Shown piece by piece: positions 1-7,768 of a stretch of 8,451 bases of DNA. Made by a program: the position numbers and the translations under genes. This DNA comes from Clostridia bacterium (GTDB lineage Bacteria; Bacillota; Clostridia; Christensenellales; Borkfalkiaceae): contig CAAGGZ010000116.1 of assembly GCA_900769545.1 (NCBI GenBank), forward strand, positions 1-8,451. Direction: 5' to 3'. How positions within the stretch are numbered: position 1 is the stretch's first letter; the number at the start of each line of letters is the position of its first letter. Under the pieces are notes generated by a model. It did no database searches, was not told the origin of the DNA, and was given only the letters and a program-made list of their open reading frames with translations.

Positions 1-1
1 A

Positions 2-1063
2 ACTATTATTTTAGCTATCTTACTTTGCGCGGGAGTTGGCGGTCTTGCTTATACGCTTACCAAAGATAAGAATCCAAACACAAACATTGAACAACCGAAC
101 GATAATAATTCGAGTTCGACGGGGGATAATACCCCTAACGTAGATGATACGGAACACGAAGAACCCGACAACGGTGGCGATAATGGTGAAGTATCGAACG
201 AACTTGTAGTTGCGCCTAACGAAGCTTCTCTTATCAAGGAAGGTATGAGTATGGTGTCTGGGGCATCCATTTATCTCGGCGAAGAAGAATATGAACCTGC
301 AATTCGTTTTACGTTTAATGTTTCTTCGGCTGTAAAAGCTGAGGTAGATGCAAACGAAAACAAGCAGTTAGCGTTCTTGGTTGCGCCTGTAAGCTATTTT
401 GACGGCGTTAATACCAACAACTATACCTATATTGATTGGATGACGGCTTTTAACGACGCAGGTAAGACGGTAATTTGGTCGCCCTTGGAAGAGGATAACT
501 TCTATGAAAATGGTAGCGATTATATGGTACGTTTCCGTTTGCAGAATGTATTCTACAAGAATATCAACCGTGATTTTGTATGTATGTTAGTGCTTGCAAC
601 GAATACGGGCAACGGTTTTACATATCAATATAACTCTTATCAAAGCGGCGTGAATTATCGTTCTAACGCAAGAAGTATTGCGTATGTAGCCGCGGCATCT
701 TTGAATGCGCACGCATTGGGAATGGAAACTTTTGACGAAGCCCAACTTGCGAGATTAAAAGGCTATATCAATCAGTCTGTTGACCTCGCAAATGGCTTAG
801 AAGAATCTACGGATGACGGTAGTACGGTGGTTATGGAAGTATCTCCTACCGGGCCTAAAACCGTATCAGTAGGTGAAACGTTTAAGGTGGAAGTATCGTA
901 TTTCCCCGAAAATGTGGATTATCCCATTTGGTATCGCTCTACGGATACGAGCATTTTGACTGTGGACGATCAGGGTAATGTAACGGCATTGAAAGCGGGT
1001 ACGGCAGTAATCGGCGTATATATCGCAGGTGAAACTTACGGCATTACGGTAACGGTGTCGTAA
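2..1063 (+). CDS. Membrane-anchored surface protein with C-terminal BIG2 Ig-like domain (5' end missing)
   Basis: The frame is open from the window edge, so the start lies upstream; an ATG at 245 is internal because 81 sensible codons precede it. In order, the visible 353 residues are: a hydrophobic segment (codons 1-17, TIILAILLCAGVGG...), a low-complexity acidic linker rich in Asn, Asp, Ser and Glu (about codons 20-70), a central domain containing the stretch GASIYLG...AIRF and later ARSIAYVAAASLN, and a BIG2-type Ig-like domain (about nt 830-1060) with the typical ending LTVDDQGNVTALKAGTAVI. BIG2 domains are common in surface adhesins and in phage structural proteins. The N-terminus reads as a membrane anchor with the rest outside the cell. 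The Cys in ILLC has Leu before it, so a lipobox is not supported. A ribosome binding site for the next gene follows immediately. Function unknown beyond a probable envelope or binding role. Confidence 0.85.
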   Translation, partial: TIILAILLCAGVGGLAYTLTKDKNPNTNIEQPNDNNSSSTGDNTPNVDDTEHEEPDNGGDNGEVSNELVVAPNEASLIKEGMSMVSGASIYLGEEEYEPAIRFTFNVSSAVKAEVDANENKQLAFLVAPVSYFDGVNTNNYTYIDWMTAFNDAGKTVIWSPLEEDNFYENGSDYMVRFRLQNVFYKNINRDFVCMLVLATNTGNGFTYQYNSYQSGVNYRSNARSIAYVAAASLNAHALGMETFDEAQLARLKGYINQSVDLANGLEESTDDGSTVVMEVSPTGPKTVSVGETFKVEVSYFPENVDYPIWYRSTDTSILTVDDQGNVTALKAGTAVIGVYIAGETYGITVTVS

Positions 1064-1065
1064 TA

Positions 1066-1072
1066 AAGGAGG
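1066..1072 (+). promoter_or_regulatory. Ribosome binding site AAGGAGG for the 665-residue exported protein
   Basis: A full-consensus AAGGAGG lies 6 nt before the ATG at 1079, right after the double stop TAATAA of the upstream gene. It fixes the start of the next gene. The 15 bp gap leaves no room for a separate promoter, so the two genes are probably co-transcribed. Confidence 0.85.
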
Positions 1073-1078
1073 GCTAAT

Positions 1079-3076
1079 ATGGCGAGAATTTGTAAAAGAA
1101 TAGGCTTTGCAATACTCTCGTTTGCGCTTTCGTTATGGGTTGTGATGGCAGGGTTATTCCCTGCTGTCCTTCCTAAAGTTTCCGCTCAAGCGAGTACGCA
1201 ATTAACCTATGAACAAACGAATGTAATGGACGATTTGAAGTCATCTACGATAGGTGGCGAAGAATTTTCATTAAAGAAATATGGGTTTAGTTCTTTCAAG
1301 GAAACGCAGGTATTATCGTTAGTGGAATATTGTTATTCGTTTTATCCGACAAAGCAAAATAATTATGGGTTGTATATCTATTTGTATAATCCGAAGGGCT
1401 TGGATTTTGATGTGAGTCATACGCTGAATAGCGTACAAATGAGCTATGGTTCAACTACAAGCACGAATTATCAAAAGTATCGGTTGCAATATCTGAATTG
1501 TAGTACGGAAACGAATTACGAACGGCTTTTCTATAAATTCAAAGTCGTGCTTACGGGCGAACAAAAGAAAAATCTTTTAGCAGACTTAAATAGTACGGAA
1601 CGTGTATATGCGATTAGTGGTATTGAGATTGTGCAAAAAGGTAAAACCAATGCGACGGAGTTCTCTGTAGGAACGACGTATCACTATAGCGGTTATGCGG
1701 CAGGTTATGGTAGTAATCCCGAAGCAGGTAATACATTACAATGCAACAGCGAACAAGCTGAAGTACTAACGTTAAATGTATATCCTACTACATATCGTCC
1801 ATCTGGTACGAATGGAACAAGCGATTATACGCAAGATAGTTTGCACTCTGTATATTTTGCTGTTCCCAACGATATTATCAATCGTTATGGCGCAATGTCG
1901 GCAGTTCACGCTACGTGGAAGAACGCGGTGTTAGCACCTGCGCTTGTTACGGGTAATGAAGATGCTTATGACGCTATTCTTCCATATATCGGTAAATCGA
2001 TGAATGGGCATAATGAGGATTTGAACTATATGTACATGGGCGCGTGGAAAATGACAACGGCTACAGGCATGGGTTCAATGACAACGCATAGCTATGGCTA
2101 TTCGTATAATCTTAAAAAAACCTGGGCTGGTAATTTTACTTGGCAAGATAGATACGGTGAAGATATAGATACTTTGTATGCAATGTATTATACGGGCGGT
2201 GGAACGGATAGCGCGGATTCCTATACAGTGTCTTCAGAAGATATATTGGCTAAATTAAAAGCGAGCAAGAACAAATATGGTGGCGTTCTTGTAAACGGAA
2301 AATATAGCTCGAATATGTTCTCAAGCTACGATAAAGAGTTTACAGACGTTAATATTAAGGCAGATGAAACGTATTCTTTGACGAGCCAAAAAATTTCTAA
2401 AAATTGGTGGGATAAGCTCTGGAATTTAAAGGGCGATGTTACCACAACGGTATTTGATGGCATTGAGGCGATTCATGCAGTAACGGAAGATGATTTCGTA
2501 GGCACGAAAGAAGAGATTTGCAAAAAATTGTATATTTCCGAAGCTGATTACGATGATTTTAAGTCGTACTATGACTCAAACAAAGCTTTATGTACTACTT
2601 ATTTATTCCGTTATCAAACGAGTGATTATACAGCACAAGAAGCAACCCTTTTAAAACAAGGGAAAATCTTATGGTCTGAAACATGGACGGAGGTGGACAG
2701 TAACGCATTCTTCTTCCAACAAACTGTAAATCTTGACTTCGATATTATTGACGTAACATTCTCGAATGGTAGCGTAGATACGGTTATTCCCGTTGTATCG
2801 AATCCGATAGACGTAATTCCTGACGCAACGCCGCCGGTTTATACTCAATCGGATAAAGAGCCTGCGTGGTTGAAATGGTTGAAGATTATTATTGCTGTCA
2901 TTTTGGTGGTTGTACTCTTCATTGTTGGGTGGCCTATATTGCAACCCTTGTTGCTTATGGCAGGACAAGCTATTGGTGGATTGATTACAACGCCATTTAA
3001 AGCATTAGGGAAAGCCCTAAAGAAACGAAAACGGAAGAAGGAGGAAAAAGAAAACAATAATGGCGAAAACGGGTAA
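1079..3076 (+). CDS. Exported 665-residue protein with signal peptide, large extracellular region and C-terminal membrane anchor
   Basis: I do not recognise a named family. Residues 1-36 form a Sec signal peptide: basic ARICKR, hydrophobic core FAILSFALSLWVVMAGLF, likely cleavage after VSAQA. Residues of about 37-596 are a Tyr/Ser/Thr/Asn-rich region without internal membrane segments, as expected for an extracellular domain. Residues of about 597-622 (from WLKWLKIIIAVILVVV) are a strong membrane span, followed by an amphipathic stretch (LLLMAGQAIGGLI) and a very basic cytoplasmic tail (KKRKRKK, then Glu/Asn-rich). This is a type I topology with a short inner tail. The start is fixed by AAGGAGG at 1066-1072. 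The 3' end overlaps the next gene by 17 bp. Size, topology and position two genes before a membrane ATPase are like those of a filamentous-phage adsorption protein (pIII-like), but no sequence motif proves this; a cell-surface adhesin is the alternative. Confidence 0.9.
   Translation: MARICKRIGFAILSFALSLWVVMAGLFPAVLPKVSAQASTQLTYEQTNVMDDLKSSTIGGEEFSLKKYGFSSFKETQVLSLVEYCYSFYPTKQNNYGLYIYLYNPKGLDFDVSHTLNSVQMSYGSTTSTNYQKYRLQYLNCSTETNYERLFYKFKVVLTGEQKKNLLADLNSTERVYAISGIEIVQKGKTNATEFSVGTTYHYSGYAAGYGSNPEAGNTLQCNSEQAEVLTLNVYPTTYRPSGTNGTSDYTQDSLHSVYFAVPNDIINRYGAMSAVHATWKNAVLAPALVTGNEDAYDAILPYIGKSMNGHNEDLNYMYMGAWKMTTATGMGSMTTHSYGYSYNLKKTWAGNFTWQDRYGEDIDTLYAMYYTGGGTDSADSYTVSSEDILAKLKASKNKYGGVLVNGKYSSNMFSSYDKEFTDVNIKADETYSLTSQKISKNWWDKLWNLKGDVTTTVFDGIEAIHAVTEDDFVGTKEEICKKLYISEADYDDFKSYYDSNKALCTTYLFRYQTSDYTAQEATLLKQGKILWSETWTEVDSNAFFFQQTVNLDFDIIDVTFSNGSVDTVIPVVSNPIDVIPDATPPVYTQSDKEPAWLKWLKIIIAVILVVVLFIVGWPILQPLLLMAGQAIGGLITTPFKALGKALKKRKRKKEEKENNNGENG
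3038..3044 (+). promoter_or_regulatory. Ribosome binding site AAGGAGG inside the preceding gene
   Basis: AAGGAGG lies within the codons for the basic tail of the upstream protein, 15 nt before the ATG at 3060. That spacing is longer than usual, but no other good site is nearby. The purine-rich tail coding sequence thus doubles as the initiation region of the next gene. Confidence 0.65.
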
Positions 3077-3422
3077 AAGAATACTCGCTGTCGTTTTATT
3101 GATTCTGACGGTTTTGCTGGTCGGTTGTCTTGTCTTTACGGGCAACCGATTGGCGAACTATCCAGAAGATTTAGACGGGTATAAGCGAGAGATTTTTGAA
3201 GGAAAAGACGATACCATGGTTGCGTTCACGGAAGATGGAGCATGGTATCGTACAGGCGAAGAAGTTATTTTATTGGAAATTATTAGTTATGAAGAAGGAG
3301 TGATTACTATGGCAAAGAACGATGAACAATATATTTTTGTGGCGATTGATTACGAAATGATTTATGACGAGAATACTAAACAACTACTAACGCGGAGGGT
3401 GAACAACGATGACTTTACGTAA
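3060..3422 (+). CDS. Small 120-residue membrane protein or lipoprotein
   Basis: Family not recognised. The protein starts with a short basic region (MAKTGKR) and a hydrophobic core (ILAVVLLILTVLLVG) ending in Cys23 in the context LVGC, which matches a lipobox, so it may be a lipoprotein. The residues after Cys23 (LVFTG) are still hydrophobic, so an uncleaved N-terminal membrane anchor is also possible. The remaining ~95 residues are acidic, with alternating strands (EEVILLEIISYEEG, QYIFVAIDYEM), suggesting a small beta-rich domain outside the membrane. It overlaps the gene before by 17 bp and the gene after by 14 bp, which suggests translational coupling and a shared job with the flanking exported protein and membrane ATPase. 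In a filamentous-phage reading it would sit where a minor coat protein gene sits, but this rests on position only. Confidence 0.8.
   Translation: MAKTGKRILAVVLLILTVLLVGCLVFTGNRLANYPEDLDGYKREIFEGKDDTMVAFTEDGAWYRTGEEVILLEIISYEEGVITMAKNDEQYIFVAIDYEMIYDENTKQLLTRRVNNDDFT
3394..3399 (+). promoter_or_regulatory. Ribosome binding site GGAGGG for the membrane ATPase
   Basis: GGAGGG lies 9 nt before the ATG at 3409, inside the last codons of the 120-residue gene. It supports the ATG at 3409 as the start and the 14 bp gene overlap as real. Confidence 0.8.
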
Positions 3423-5044
3423 AATACATATCGCCTTATCGATTATGATAACGGCGATTTTTTTATGCATAGGTATCTTTTGGTGTCAGCGATCTTATAT
3501 CCGCTTATGGGAAACAATAAGGGAGATGGGCTCGTCGATAAAGTTCTACTTTTGTGAAATATTTGAGATAGAAAACACTACTAAAGTGGAAGTTATTGAA
3601 CCTTCCGACATTTTGGTTGGAGAGGTCATGCCACTTCCATCTACACCATCTACATTTTGGTTGAAGTTTAGGGTGTATTTTACGCTTTTGGTAAACGGCT
3701 CACATCTTGGGGAATATTTCACTCGTATCGGTATAGGGATTGGCAATGTATCTCGTGTGTTGGTATTGTTGCTCCCGATTATGATTTTGGTGGTTATTTT
3801 GGTAAAGAAAATCTACAATACCCCTAATACTAACCATAATCAAGACACAAGACCACTACGACTATTCAAGAAAGTCAGCGGTGTAACATTTCAGCCGATA
3901 AAACGGTTTGTTATGGGTTATCGTCAATTCTTAGATGAAAACTCGAAGTGGAAAACCGCGTGGCTTTGGATATGGCTTGGGAATATCAATTTCTTATCGA
4001 TTGTTGTGGCGTTCATATCGTATTATTTCTATTTTGCGGTATCGTTTGACGTGCTTTCGCTTTATCCACAAATAATCAATCTATTTAAGGATTTGCTGTT
4101 GGTATTGCGCCATTTCCCGTGGTTTATATCAACGACGCTTGCGTGGATAATTTTTTCGCATATTCGTGAGAAGATGGGTACGGCAACGCTGCAATATCAT
4201 GAATCTCGTAATTGTGGCTTTGTGAAAGAGCTCCCGATTGTATCTATGTCTTGTGGAAGTATGGGTAAAAAGAAAACAACACTTACAACGGATATGTCCT
4301 TGTCGCAAACCGTAATGTTTCGGCAAGAGGCATTCTCGCGCTTGCAAACGCAGGATATGAAGTTTCCATATTTCCCATGGATATGTTTTGAGAACGAAAT
4401 AAGGAATTGTATGGAGCATGGACGTATCTATAATCTTGCTTCAATCCGTACATGGGTGGCACAAAAACGCGATAGATACTATAAACACCTTAACTCTGGG
4501 TGGCAGCTTTATGGCTATGATGCTTGTAGATACGGCTTATGGCACGATAGCGGATTAACGAGAGAAAATCTTTTTGATGTGTTGGAAACGTATGCCAAGC
4601 TTTATTTCATTTATATAATCGAAAGCAGTTTAATGGTGGCGAACTATTCGATCCGTGAAGAAGATGTAATTTATAGCGAAGGGAATTTCCCGATGCGTAG
4701 TTATGATTTCTTTGCGAAACGTCCTTATGTAGAAAGAACGCGCTTTGCGAAGATATTAGACTTTGACGTCTTGCGGCTTGGTAAAAAGGTGATAGCCAAT
4801 AATCCCAACGCAGGCAGTTTTGAGTTTGGCGTTGTCGTAATTACGGAAATCGGCAAGGAACGTGGTAATATGCTTGAGCTTAAAGAATTGAAAAAAGGTG
4901 CAGATGAAACCAATCAACGTAACGACCTTTTTAACGCTTGGCTGAAAATGTGCCGACATTCTGCAACGGTGGACAATTTTCCTTTCATCAAGGTATTCGT
5001 GGATGAGCAAAGACCTGAAAGCTGGGGTGCAGACGCCAGAGATT
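3409..5044 (+). CDS. Polytopic membrane P-loop ATPase (FtsK/HerA- or Zot-like), exon 1, split by a group II intron
   Basis: Exon 1 encodes 545 residues plus the first base of codon 546. Four membrane segments are visible at about residues 6-25, 115-133, 184-212 and 228-251, followed by a cytoplasmic domain. A Walker A-like loop GSMGKKKT (283-290) follows a hydrophobic strand; it fits GxxGxGKT except that Lys288 replaces the last Gly. A Walker B-like strand GVVVITE ends at Glu480. A third motif, KVFVDEQRP (528-536), resembles the QRP motif that follows Walker B in FtsK/HerA/VirD4-type motors and in Zot-type proteins. These families drive DNA or virion translocation across membranes. Family placement is inference; an alternative Walker B is VFVDE (529-533). 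The frame appears to continue to 5145, but the final 33 residues (546-578) are intron sequence and the stop at 5143-5145 is inside the intron. The gene resumes at 7771. Confidence 0.8.
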
Positions 5045-5323
5045 GTGCGACACGTTTTGTAACTAAAAAGGTTACACACAGAACGAAATGGAGGGTTAAT
5101 GCGTTCTGGAGAACTAATATTTTGATTTGCGGAATGAAGGGGTAACGCCCTGAAACGCATACCTAAAACTCCGATATGCGAAAAGTCGTGTAATAGACTT
5201 GACGTATAAAGCTCGGGGAAGTCGGCAGAGGTTTACCCAAACAATGCTACGGCAGTTGTGGAAAGTTGCTCGGGAGAGTGATGTAGATTATATGTCGGGG
5301 TTCTATAATGTATCTATGGTGAG

Positions 5324-5329
5324 GATTTT
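5324..5329 (+). other. Candidate exon-binding site EBS1
   Basis: GATTTT here could pair with the last six bases of exon 1 (GAGATT, 5039-5044, the IBS1 position) through three A-U and three G-U pairs. It lies about 280 nt into the intron, where EBS1 usually sits in domain I. It was the only six-base match I found by eye in this part of domain I. The three G-U pairs make it weak, and I found no matching EBS2. Confidence 0.35.
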
Positions 5330-5720
5330 ACGGAAGTAATAGACGAATATCCGATTGTACGGCTCTAAAGGGCAGAAGTGGTAGAAATGCCACTACTCAT
5401 TAAAATGAGGGCGCGTGAGGTTGAGTAAAAGTGGTCACTATGAAAAACCTTATAATTTTACAGGAATTATCCAGCGTGCAGGGCTAAAGGATACACCTAC
5501 GAGTACAAGGAAAGATAGAAATATTGGAACGTGGAAAGGTTGGAACGTGGAGCTATTACAGGCAAAGAAACGTTTGCAAGGAAAAAGTGATTATAACTTG
5601 CATTTATCCAACTGAGAGCGGTGGCAAGAGCGAAGAAGTAGTGATAATAAACTATGGAGCAATAGCCACCAGTCATTTATCAACAATTAAATATAAATAT
5701 TTAGTATCAAAGGTTCGAGT

Positions 5721-5756
5721 ATGACTAAGAAAAGCGAAAACCGAAAAGGAGAGTAA
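5721..5756 (+). other. Eleven-codon leader reading frame overlapping the RBS of the intron protein
   Basis: ATG at 5721 opens MTKKSENRKGE and stops at TAA 5754-5756, six bases before the TTG start of the intron protein and in the same frame. Its last codons contain the AAAAGGAG ribosome binding site (5744-5751). It could couple or damp translation of the maturase, or be a relic of a longer N-terminus. No evidence of expression beyond the arrangement. Confidence 0.35.
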
Positions 5757-5762
5757 CTGACT

Positions 5763-7640
5763 TTGACAAATGAGAAACCGAAGAAGAAAAGTAGACTAAG
5801 AAATGCTGAATATTATGATATGCAAGAAGTATTGGACGGGCTCTATGAAGACAGTCAAAAAGGTTGCACGTTCCAAAGTCTAATACCGCTCATAGTGTGC
5901 GAAGAAAATATAAAACTCGCATACAGGAATATAAAAAGAAATTCGGGCAGTAAAACGGCGGGAACGGACGGCGCAACTATAAAAGATTTGGAAAAATGGA
6001 AAACGGAAAATTTAATCAAGCATATTCAAAAGAAATTCAACTATTATCAACCGCAATCCGTACGCAGGGTAGAAATACCGAAAGCAAACGGAAAAACGCG
6101 ACCGCTTGGAATACCTACCATAATGGACAGGTTAATACAGCAATGTATATATCAAGTCTTAGAACCGATAACGGAAGCAAAATTCCACGAACGGAACAAT
6201 GGTTTTAGAAGTAACCGAAGTGCGGAACACGCAATGGCGCAAACGTATAAAATGATGCAGATGCAACATTTACATTATGTAATCGACATTGATATAAAAT
6301 CGTTTTTCGATAACGTGCAGCACGGAAAACTTCTAAAACAATTATGGTGTATGGGTATAAGGGATAAGAAACTCTTAAAAATCATATCGTTAATGCTTAA
6401 GGCAGAGGTTGCTGGAATAGGTTTTCCCGAAAAAGGAACGCCACAGGGTGGAATAATCTCACCGCTGTTAGCTAATGTAGTTTTAAATGAACTGGATTGG
6501 TGGATAGCGAGCCAGTGGGAATTTATGCCGACAGAGTATCAATTCAAATGTAAAGTTCATACAACAGGAACACCCGACAAAAGCAAAATCTTCCGAGCAT
6601 TACGGCGAACACGATTGAAAGAATGTTATATTATCCGATACGCAGACGATTTCAAAATCTTTTGTAGGAAAAGAAATGACGCGGAAAAACTGTTTGTGGC
6701 AACGGAACAATGGTTGAAAGAAAGGTTGGGATTGGAAATCAGTCAAGAAAAATCTAAGATTGTAAACTTAAAACGGACATATTCCGAATTTTTAGGCTTT
6801 AAAATCAAGGTTAGAAAGAAAGGTAAAAATCCCGATTTAACCGACAAATATACTGTCAGTTCTTACTTGACAGACAAGTCGAAAAAGAAAATAGAACAGA
6901 GCTTAGACAAAGAAATTAAATTGATACAAAAGCCACGAAATGAATTGGAAAAGCTGAAAAACTTGGGGATATACAACTCTATGGTTGTCGGTATGCACAA
7001 TTACTATTCTATGGCAACAAATGTCAATTTGGATTTCAATAAAATTGCTTTTCAAGTCAATAAGAAACTTTATACGAGATTTGGGAATGAACTGAAAAAG
7101 ACAGGCAAAATTGAATTGAAGTACATAAGGGATAGATATGGGCAAAGTAAGCAAATACGCTTTTTGTTGGGAAAAATAGTCGTTCCCGTTGGATATGTTC
7201 AACACAAAAGTCCAATGGATAAACGGCGAAAAGTAAATAAATTTACTCCCGAGGGGCGTATGCTCATCCATAAAAATCTTGAAACGGTAAACACGGAGAT
7301 ATTACACTACTTAATGCGTAATCCTGTACCCTACCAAAGTATTGAATACAACGATAACCGCCTTTCACATTATTGCGCAAATCAAGGAAAGTGTTTCATA
7401 ACAAGAGAAATACTTGATAAGGACAACATACATTGTCATCATATAACGCCAAGAGAACGCGGTGGAAAAGATGATTATGGAAATCTTGTTTTGATAAGCG
7501 AAAACGTGCATATTTTATTGCACGCGAAAAGAAGTGAAACGATTGCAAAGTATCTGCGTTTGGTAAAACCCACGAAAAGTCAATTAGCCAAAATTAATAA
7601 ATACAGGGAATTTCTTAATCTTGAGAAAATTGAAATGTAA
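5763..7640 (+). CDS. ltrA: Group II intron-encoded reverse transcriptase/maturase with HNH endonuclease (LtrA-like)
   Basis: This 625-residue protein binds its intron RNA, assists splicing and carries out target-primed reverse transcription. Visible in order: RT0 region (KLAYRNIKRNSGSKTAGTDG, 51-70), RT fingers (PKANGKTRPLGIPT, 106-119), palm Asp motif DIDIKSFFD (175-183), TPQGGIISPLLANV (226-239), catalytic YADD (293-296), LGFKIK (344-349), the X/maturase thumb (about 370-450), and a C-terminal HNH domain with Cys538, Cys544, HCHH (557-560), GGKDDYGNLVLIS (567-579), His583 and His587. No catalytic residue is missing, so RT, maturase and endonuclease functions all look intact. The start is a TTG, chosen because AAAAGGAG (5744-5751) precedes it and the frame is closed by TAA at 5754; the next in-frame ATG (5820) would cut into the N-terminus. 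It sits in intron domain IV, about 47 nt before domain V. Confidence 0.95.
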   Translation: MTNEKPKKKSRLRNAEYYDMQEVLDGLYEDSQKGCTFQSLIPLIVCEENIKLAYRNIKRNSGSKTAGTDGATIKDLEKWKTENLIKHIQKKFNYYQPQSVRRVEIPKANGKTRPLGIPTIMDRLIQQCIYQVLEPITEAKFHERNNGFRSNRSAEHAMAQTYKMMQMQHLHYVIDIDIKSFFDNVQHGKLLKQLWCMGIRDKKLLKIISLMLKAEVAGIGFPEKGTPQGGIISPLLANVVLNELDWWIASQWEFMPTEYQFKCKVHTTGTPDKSKIFRALRRTRLKECYIIRYADDFKIFCRKRNDAEKLFVATEQWLKERLGLEISQEKSKIVNLKRTYSEFLGFKIKVRKKGKNPDLTDKYTVSSYLTDKSKKKIEQSLDKEIKLIQKPRNELEKLKNLGIYNSMVVGMHNYYSMATNVNLDFNKIAFQVNKKLYTRFGNELKKTGKIELKYIRDRYGQSKQIRFLLGKIVVPVGYVQHKSPMDKRRKVNKFTPEGRMLIHKNLETVNTEILHYLMRNPVPYQSIEYNDNRLSHYCANQGKCFITREILDKDNIHCHHITPRERGGKDDYGNLVLISENVHILLHAKRSETIAKYLRLVKPTKSQLAKINKYREFLNLEKIEM

Positions 7641-7687
7641 TCATTTGTAAACTAAATATGTTATAAAAATTGCTGATAAATGATGGA

Positions 7688-7721
7688 ACGCCGTATGACG
7701 GGAAACTGTCACGTACGGTGT
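7688..7721 (+). ncRNA. Group II intron domain V (catalytic hairpin)
   Basis: This is exactly 34 nt, the canonical length. A 9-bp lower stem (ACGCCGTAT with GTACGGTGT), a 2-nt AC bulge (7711-7712), a 5-bp upper stem (GACGG with CTGTC) and a GAAA tetraloop can be drawn without a mismatch other than G-U pairs. The catalytic triad is CGC (7689-7691), a variant of the more common AGC. The intact helix argues that the ribozyme is active. Confidence 0.95.
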
Positions 7722-7723
7722 GG

Positions 7724-7768
7724 AGTGGGGGAAAATTCGGAGATAATATCAAAGAGTTACCTATCACT
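7724..7768 (+). ncRNA. Group II intron domain VI with bulged branch-point adenosine A7763
   Basis: AGTG (7724-7727) pairs with CACT (7765-7768). G7728 pairs with T7764 and GGG (7729-7731) with CCT (7760-7762), leaving A7763 unpaired between them. It lies 8 nt from the 3' end of the intron, the expected position of the lariat branch point. The upper helix is AATTC (7734-7738) with GAGTT (7754-7758). The 3' splice site follows at 7770/7771. Confidence 0.88.

Larger units (their letters stand above)
5045..5762 (+). ncRNA. 5' ribozyme part of the group II intron (domains I to IVa)
   Basis: These ~720 bases hold no convincing gene; short open frames here are incidental. They fold as intron RNA. 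After GTGCGAC comes a perfect hairpin, TGTAAC/GTTACA (5058-5063 with 5071-5076, 7-nt loop). CGCCCT (5146-5151) can pair with AGGGCG (5408-5413), a possible long-range helix. A 7-bp hairpin AGTGGTA/TGCCACT (5377-5383 with 5388-5394) is capped by a GAAA tetraloop, the kind of loop used for tertiary contacts. Exact domain limits cannot be set by eye. Confidence 0.75.

Noticed and set aside
26..40. Lipobox in the first protein (ILLC)
   Set aside because: The residue before Cys is Leu, not Gly, Ala or Ser, so a membrane anchor is the better reading.
2669..3057. Minus-strand open frames opposite the 3' end of the 665-residue gene
   Set aside because: They are antisense shadows of a well-supported gene with its own ribosome binding site, signal peptide and membrane anchor.
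5045..5145. The last 33 codons of the 578-residue reading frame as part of the ATPase
   Set aside because: The sequence from GTGCGAC at 5045 is intron; the stop at 5143-5145 is intron-internal and homology-like continuity resumes only at 7771.
5142..5151. An alternative intron start at GTAACGCCCT near the stop of the 578-residue frame
   Set aside because: GTAACG fits the GUGYG consensus poorly and would leave 33 non-conserved-looking residues in exon 1; GTGCGAC at 5045 fits the consensus and gives a clean in-frame junction. CGCCCT here is better explained as pairing with AGGGCG at 5408-5413.
4129..5160. Minus-strand open frames opposite the ATPase exon
   Set aside because: They overlap conserved ATPase motifs on the + strand, one crosses the intron boundary, and none has a recognisable domain.
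5415..5724. Two overlapping 66-codon + strand open frames in the intron leader
   Set aside because: They lie in structured intron RNA (domains I-IV), overlap each other in different frames, and show no ribosome binding site or recognisable protein features.
6903..7271. 122-codon minus-strand open frame opposite the intron protein
   Set aside because: It lies entirely opposite the maturase (X) region of a clear reverse transcriptase; its Phe/Ile-rich composition is the mirror of Lys/Asn-rich coding sequence.
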